Shown here: positions 60,290 to 64,000 of the stretch, one piece after another | How positions within the stretch are numbered: position 1 is the first letter of the stretch | Layout of the letters: every line of letters starts with the position of its first letter | Origin: Diphasiastrum complanatum | Lineage: Eukaryota; Streptophyta; Lycopodiopsida; Lycopodiales; Lycopodiaceae | Direction of reading: 5' to 3' | DNA length: 64,000 nt | Assembly: GCA_029204225.1 (NCBI GenBank) | Contig: CM055107.1 | Coordinates: forward strand, 6,234,873 to 6,298,872 | The notes under the pieces: generated by a model | The model's input: the letters and a program-made list of their open reading frames with translations, nothing else | Told to the model about the DNA's origin: nothing | Databases searched by the model: none | Made by a program: the position numbers and the translations under genes

Positions 60290-60893
60290 GGTTATTGCGC
60301 AAACTACTCCCAGAAGGAAACACTATGTTAGAGATAATAGGTGAGGCATGAAAAATGTTGAGTGCAATGGGAATGGACTATACATTGCATCATGCTTGTC
60401 CAAATGATTGCATCTTATATCGTGGTGAGTATCGAGGGTTGAAAGCTTGTCCTATATGCAATACTCCGCGATATCGAGATGACTTACAAGGGACCACTAT
60501 TCCATGCAAGGTGTTCCGATTCTTTCCAATAATCCCACGATTGCAACGATTGTTTCGTTGCAAGTCTCTTGTAGAACTTGTGAATTGGCATGCTAGTCAT
60601 CATTCTTCGGATATGAGATCATGAGAGTAACCCTCAGACTTTCCTGCATGGAAACACATTGACAAAGAATATCCATGTTTCGCAAGTGAAACAAGAAATA
60701 TAAGATTTGGACTTGCAACAGACGGGGTTAACCCCTTTGGAAAAATGTCAAGCACGTGGTCTACTTGGCTAGTGGTGTTGGTCAACTATAATATTCCACC
60801 TTGGCTAAGCATTAAAAAAGGACATCTCATGCTAGCACTTCTAATTCCTGGAAAACATAAAGTAAAAAATGGATATCTACTTTGCACCATTGA
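60290..60893 (+). pseudogene. CACTA (En/Spm) TNPD/Transposase_21 fragment
   Basis: Across a few frame breaks: KLLPEGNTMLE, MLSAMGMDYTLHHACPNDC, ILYRGEYRGLKACPICNTPR (a Cys pair typical of TNP2 proteins), FRFFPIIPRLQRLFRCKSL, then LATDGVNPFGKMSSTWSTW (usual LGLASDGFNPFG), YNIPPWLSIKKGHLMLALLIPG. This is the N-terminal half of the Transposase_21 domain. A TGA at about 60354 and a shift near 60624 break it. It stops around 60860-60893 where an antisense gene fragment abuts, so the catalytic part is lost. No CACTA ends were found. Confidence 0.85.
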
Positions 60894-62000
60894 TTATTCA
60901 CCACATTTAATGGGCCTTATCGCACATACCATTACGTATGTACCTTTTGAGTTCCTAGAAAAGTATTCTTCCTTTCCATTGGTGTGTTCCTCAAAATCAC
61001 AATTAGTTAATGAAGGGCGCCCAATGGAACTATTTATATATGCAACAATATTGCCATGTTTTTTTGGACGTCCATCAATGTACATACGATGTGATTTCAA
61101 AACATTCTCTCCTTGCACACGTCGCTCTTCCAAAGAACAAGCATTGGCATTCAAGCCATAAACCTGCATTCTCCATTGGTGACGACATAGAACATGCCAA
61201 TCACCCCAATTGTATTGAGGTCCTGCATAAGGCATTAATGTGACAACACTATTCAAGGGGACATCAATGCTAGTCAAAGAAAATAAACCCAATCGTGGTG
61301 TGGTGGAGTGAGTGACGTGCAAAATGGAAAGATGCATAACTTCCACATCATGATGTGTGTAGTGACTAGTGACATCATTATGATCATCAACAAGATCTTT
61401 GTCTAATGGCAAAGATGATCCAAAATCGATATTTCTTATCTTGTTGATAAGATTGTCAATCGACGTGTTATAAGACATTGACACCAATGTATTATTCTGC
61501 AAGAGTGAAACATTATACAAGCATTAGTTTTTTTTTTTTTTTAATTATAAATACGTGTATGATAAGAACAGTACTAAATAGTCAAAATGTACCTCCAAAT
61601 TCACATTGGGCTCCTCGATGTGCTTTCCAAACTTCCACAGATGTTGTGCCACTATTCGTCTTTCTTGAATTTTCAATCCTTTGCATTGTTTGCACTCGCA
61701 ATATATCTTATCATTGTACCTCTGTTGATACTAATTTCATTTTACAATTACAAGAATGATTAGCTTAATGTTACAAGCTAATTTATATGTGTATAAATAC
61801 AGTCCTAAGTTTTAAACAGATAATTATATAGTACCTACGATTTAGGTCGAGGCTGGGCACCAGATTTTGAAGGCGATGATGTTCCACTAAGTCTCTGCTC
61901 AAGCATTTGTGCTCTTTTTCGTGAATTCATTTTGTAATAATATTGCATCTTCTTTAACTTTTTGTTATCTTGTAGAGGCGTCGTGCTTTAATCGTAGACA
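60894..62000 (-). pseudogene. Antisense gene fragment with a SET-domain-like C-terminus
   Basis: Three minus-strand exons can be proposed: about 62000-61845 (KKLKKMQYYYKMNSRKRAQ, basic), about 61738-61593 (YNDKIYCECKQCKGLKI, ERRIVAQHLWKFG, with a GTAC donor) and 61498-60894 (acceptor TTGCAG). The last exon ends with HRMYIDGRPKKHGNIVAYIN, RPSLTNCDFEEH and GTYVMVCAIRPIKCGE, which follows the order of the SET-domain end (YxIDG, GNIAxYIN, NCxF, VMVxAxRxIxxGEEL) and stops at GE, just where the domain would go on to LxxxY. The break coincides with the end of the CACTA piece. It may be a host gene fragment caught by a CACTA transposon or a second transposon gene; the SET assignment rests on motif order only. 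Confidence 0.52.
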
Positions 62001-63409
62001 AAAAACAAAAAAGTTATATTCAACACACAATGCTGCAAATCCAAATGTTAAGTACATAATATCTACTATACATTTAATAAATATACCCGTTTTGAGACAT
62101 TTCCTCAATAGAAGACATATTCGCTAATGAACGATTAAATTTTATCTGCAATTTTTTAACAAGATTGTTAATGATATTGACAAAATACACTTGTCAAAAT
62201 ATACAGTTAAAATTGAGATGTGTACAAATTTAACAAGATCCACAAATATCTTTATCACTAAAACATTTAGATACCTTACCAATGTCAATTTGCTTGAACG
62301 AATATGACATTGTCTAATTCACGAAGAAAAGAAGCAGATTCAAGCAAACTATGAAATAGAAGTGTGATTTCTTTTAACTATTTAGGAAATTACGCAGTAA
62401 TTAATACATATTTGTCATTTTTAACAAATCATCAAAATTTTCAAAATCCCGAGTTTGGAAAAATCAAGTAAGTTGAATTTGATACTTAAATGTGAAACAA
62501 CTCTATTTTGGTCCCTATCGCTTGACATAGCCCATTGAGTAATCACAATTAACCAGCATCACATGAGATAGCTCAAACTTGATGTCTATCAATGTAAAAA
62601 GTCCCATTTTGGCACTTCTCACCTGAGGCTCCTCATAGAGTGATCAACTTTGAGGGATTTCATCCAAATAGACTAAATTTGTTGCCTATCGTTTGGGAAT
62701 GCCAAAATTTGATGTCCAATGTGTAATTTTTTTCTTATCACCCAACATGGCTCATCAAGTTATTAGACTCAACTAGTTTCAAATATAGTATATTGTGTTG
62801 CACTAGTTATTGTTGACATTTGATCCCTATTACATGTTGGATTTATCTTCTCTTCCTCTCCTAAATCCTATTTAAATCTGCCTCCATTCATGCTGCATTT
62901 TTTTACTCATGTTGTCGCACAATCTGCATATGTAAAATAAGACAGACGAATAAAATGCGACTGTCTGCATAATTACAACTAAATTCTCACAGTCGAAGAA
63001 AAGGCAAAAAACGTGACACTGTGTTTTTACACGTGTTTTATGACAGGCGAAAATGACGACATTGCCTTACGAAATGCCAAAGGTGCCCTAGGAAAAGCGA
63101 AGGCACCATGTAAATCAAATCCTAAGGCATTTCGTCAGAGTGACGCATTTTTCGCATCTTCACCAATGTTCTTTTTAGCAAAGGCTGACATCGCGTCCTT
63201 TTCATGCTCATCCCGTGCAACTGTGCTAACAGACTTGACAACGACTGCAGCCACCCACGATCTCCTACAGACAGCACATCCACTTTGTACTTTCTTCATC
63301 TACACACCTGTAACATTGTGTATATATCAAATACCACTTGCATATTCAGATAAGGATAATGATAAAGTGTGCGTAAAATAATAGCATCAGAAGCTCAGAG
63401 ATAAACAAA
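62001..63409. other. No gene recognised
   Basis: An open frame at 63013-63381 (GALGKAKAPCKSNPKAF) has no known motif. The rest is AT-rich. Confidence 0.45.
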
Positions 63410-64000
63410 GTAGATGCCTTGCACATTGATTCTTTATTGTCAGTAATAGGTTCATTCCTTTTATAGATTGAATTAGCTTTGTAGAGCACGCGGTTTCGCC
63501 TGCTATTGTCTTGTGCTCTACCGCATTATTGACATGTATATTTTGCTATACTTAATCTGATAGCGGCTCTTTTGTTCTGCATTTAGATTTGTGTCAATAT
63601 TGTTATGCTTCTTTTCATTCTGTTTGACTTTCTTGTTGCTCAATCTGGTAATCTGTTCTTAGCGAGTTATTATTAGTCTAATTGTTGATGACTAATATTT
63701 AGTCTTGCCTTTCGCAAATCATTCGCGACTGATTATCAGTCGAGCTCAGTCTAGTTCTTCGCGAATCATTCACGACAAATAATCTGTCTAGCTGTTTGTG
63801 ACAAATAATCTTCTGGTGTCTTATTAATGTTTGGCTACATAGTCAGAACTTCTATCACTAATGTACTGTTTGTTTTTTATAGGCATAGTGATGCTTAGGG
63901 AAAGAGTAATATAGCTCATTCCACCGTGCACGAACACTTTCTGTTCTAGTTCATTTCTTGTTCGAGTTTCGAGTTCGCTCCTTTTTTGTGTTTGTTTTCT
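63410..64000 (+). repeat. Copia LTR (partial, runs off the window)
   Basis: The part 63820-63960 (TGTTTGGCTACATAGTCAG, then TCTATCACTAATGTACTG, ATAGGCATAGTGATGC) resembles the reverse complement of the relic E LTR (41280-41460). Upstream are the same TCGCGAATCATTCACGACAA words as in the other LTRs. Start uncertain. Confidence 0.6.

Noticed and set aside
60745-61161. Plus-strand 138-codon ORF
   Set aside because: Only its first part follows the CACTA transposase; the rest is antisense to the better supported minus-strand SET-like exon.

Overview
The window is nuclear DNA from a land plant with a large, repeat-rich genome. The best lineage evidence is two broken copies of a saposin-insert (PSI) aspartic protease, a gene form I know only from green plants, together with plant-type Ty1/copia, Ty3/gypsy, hAT (BED finger), CACTA (TNPD) and LINE fragments. 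Nothing fixes the species. A non-seed plant (fern, lycophyte or bryophyte) is a guess only. I see no intact housekeeping gene, rRNA, tRNA, organellar DNA or CRISPR array. Almost every coding stretch carries stops, frameshifts or truncations, so most entries are pseudogenes.

Layout. 0.5-5.4 kb: a gypsy pol relic, then an antisense copia relic with its LTR. 5.4-17.0 kb: a gene-like block unlike the LTR elements. It holds a two-exon gene of unknown function (+), a convergent four-exon DDE transposase relic (-) whose metal and zinc motifs have the same spacing as vertebrate RAG1, the C-terminal half of a PSI aspartic protease (+), a hAT scrap, a gypsy integrase scrap, a four-exon Ulp1-type cysteine protease (+) and an unknown spliced gene (-). 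18.2-22.4 kb: a 4.2-kb hAT element with terminal inverted repeats and an 8-bp target-site duplication, holding a BED-finger exon, a scrambled copia insert and two tandem-repeat blocks. 23.4-41.98 kb: nested, opposed and truncated copia elements with several LTRs and primer-binding sites. 41.98-43.1 kb: a LINE reverse transcriptase cut by a copia LTR. 45-50.4 kb: gypsy gag and integrase relics, a GTCGGAT-rich minisatellite and another LTR. 50.66-53.09 kb: a second, inverted aspartic protease copy. 53.2-58.5 kb: two copia relics fused end to end. 58.5-59 kb: a cluster of GCCACG/CACGTG palindromes. 60.3-62 kb: a CACTA transposase piece abutting an antisense SET-like gene fragment. 63.4-64 kb: part of a copia LTR.

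What stands out. First, the RAG1-like transposase relic at 6.3-8.8 kb, which lies in the same 11.6-kb block as a SUMO-type protease and two unrecognised genes, possibly parts of one large DNA transposon. Second, the two aspartic protease copies, about 38.6 kb apart and in opposite orientation. They keep different exons, and comparing them exposes a roughly 323-bp foldback insertion as a filled versus empty site. All identifications come from reading translated motifs by eye; no database search was possible.
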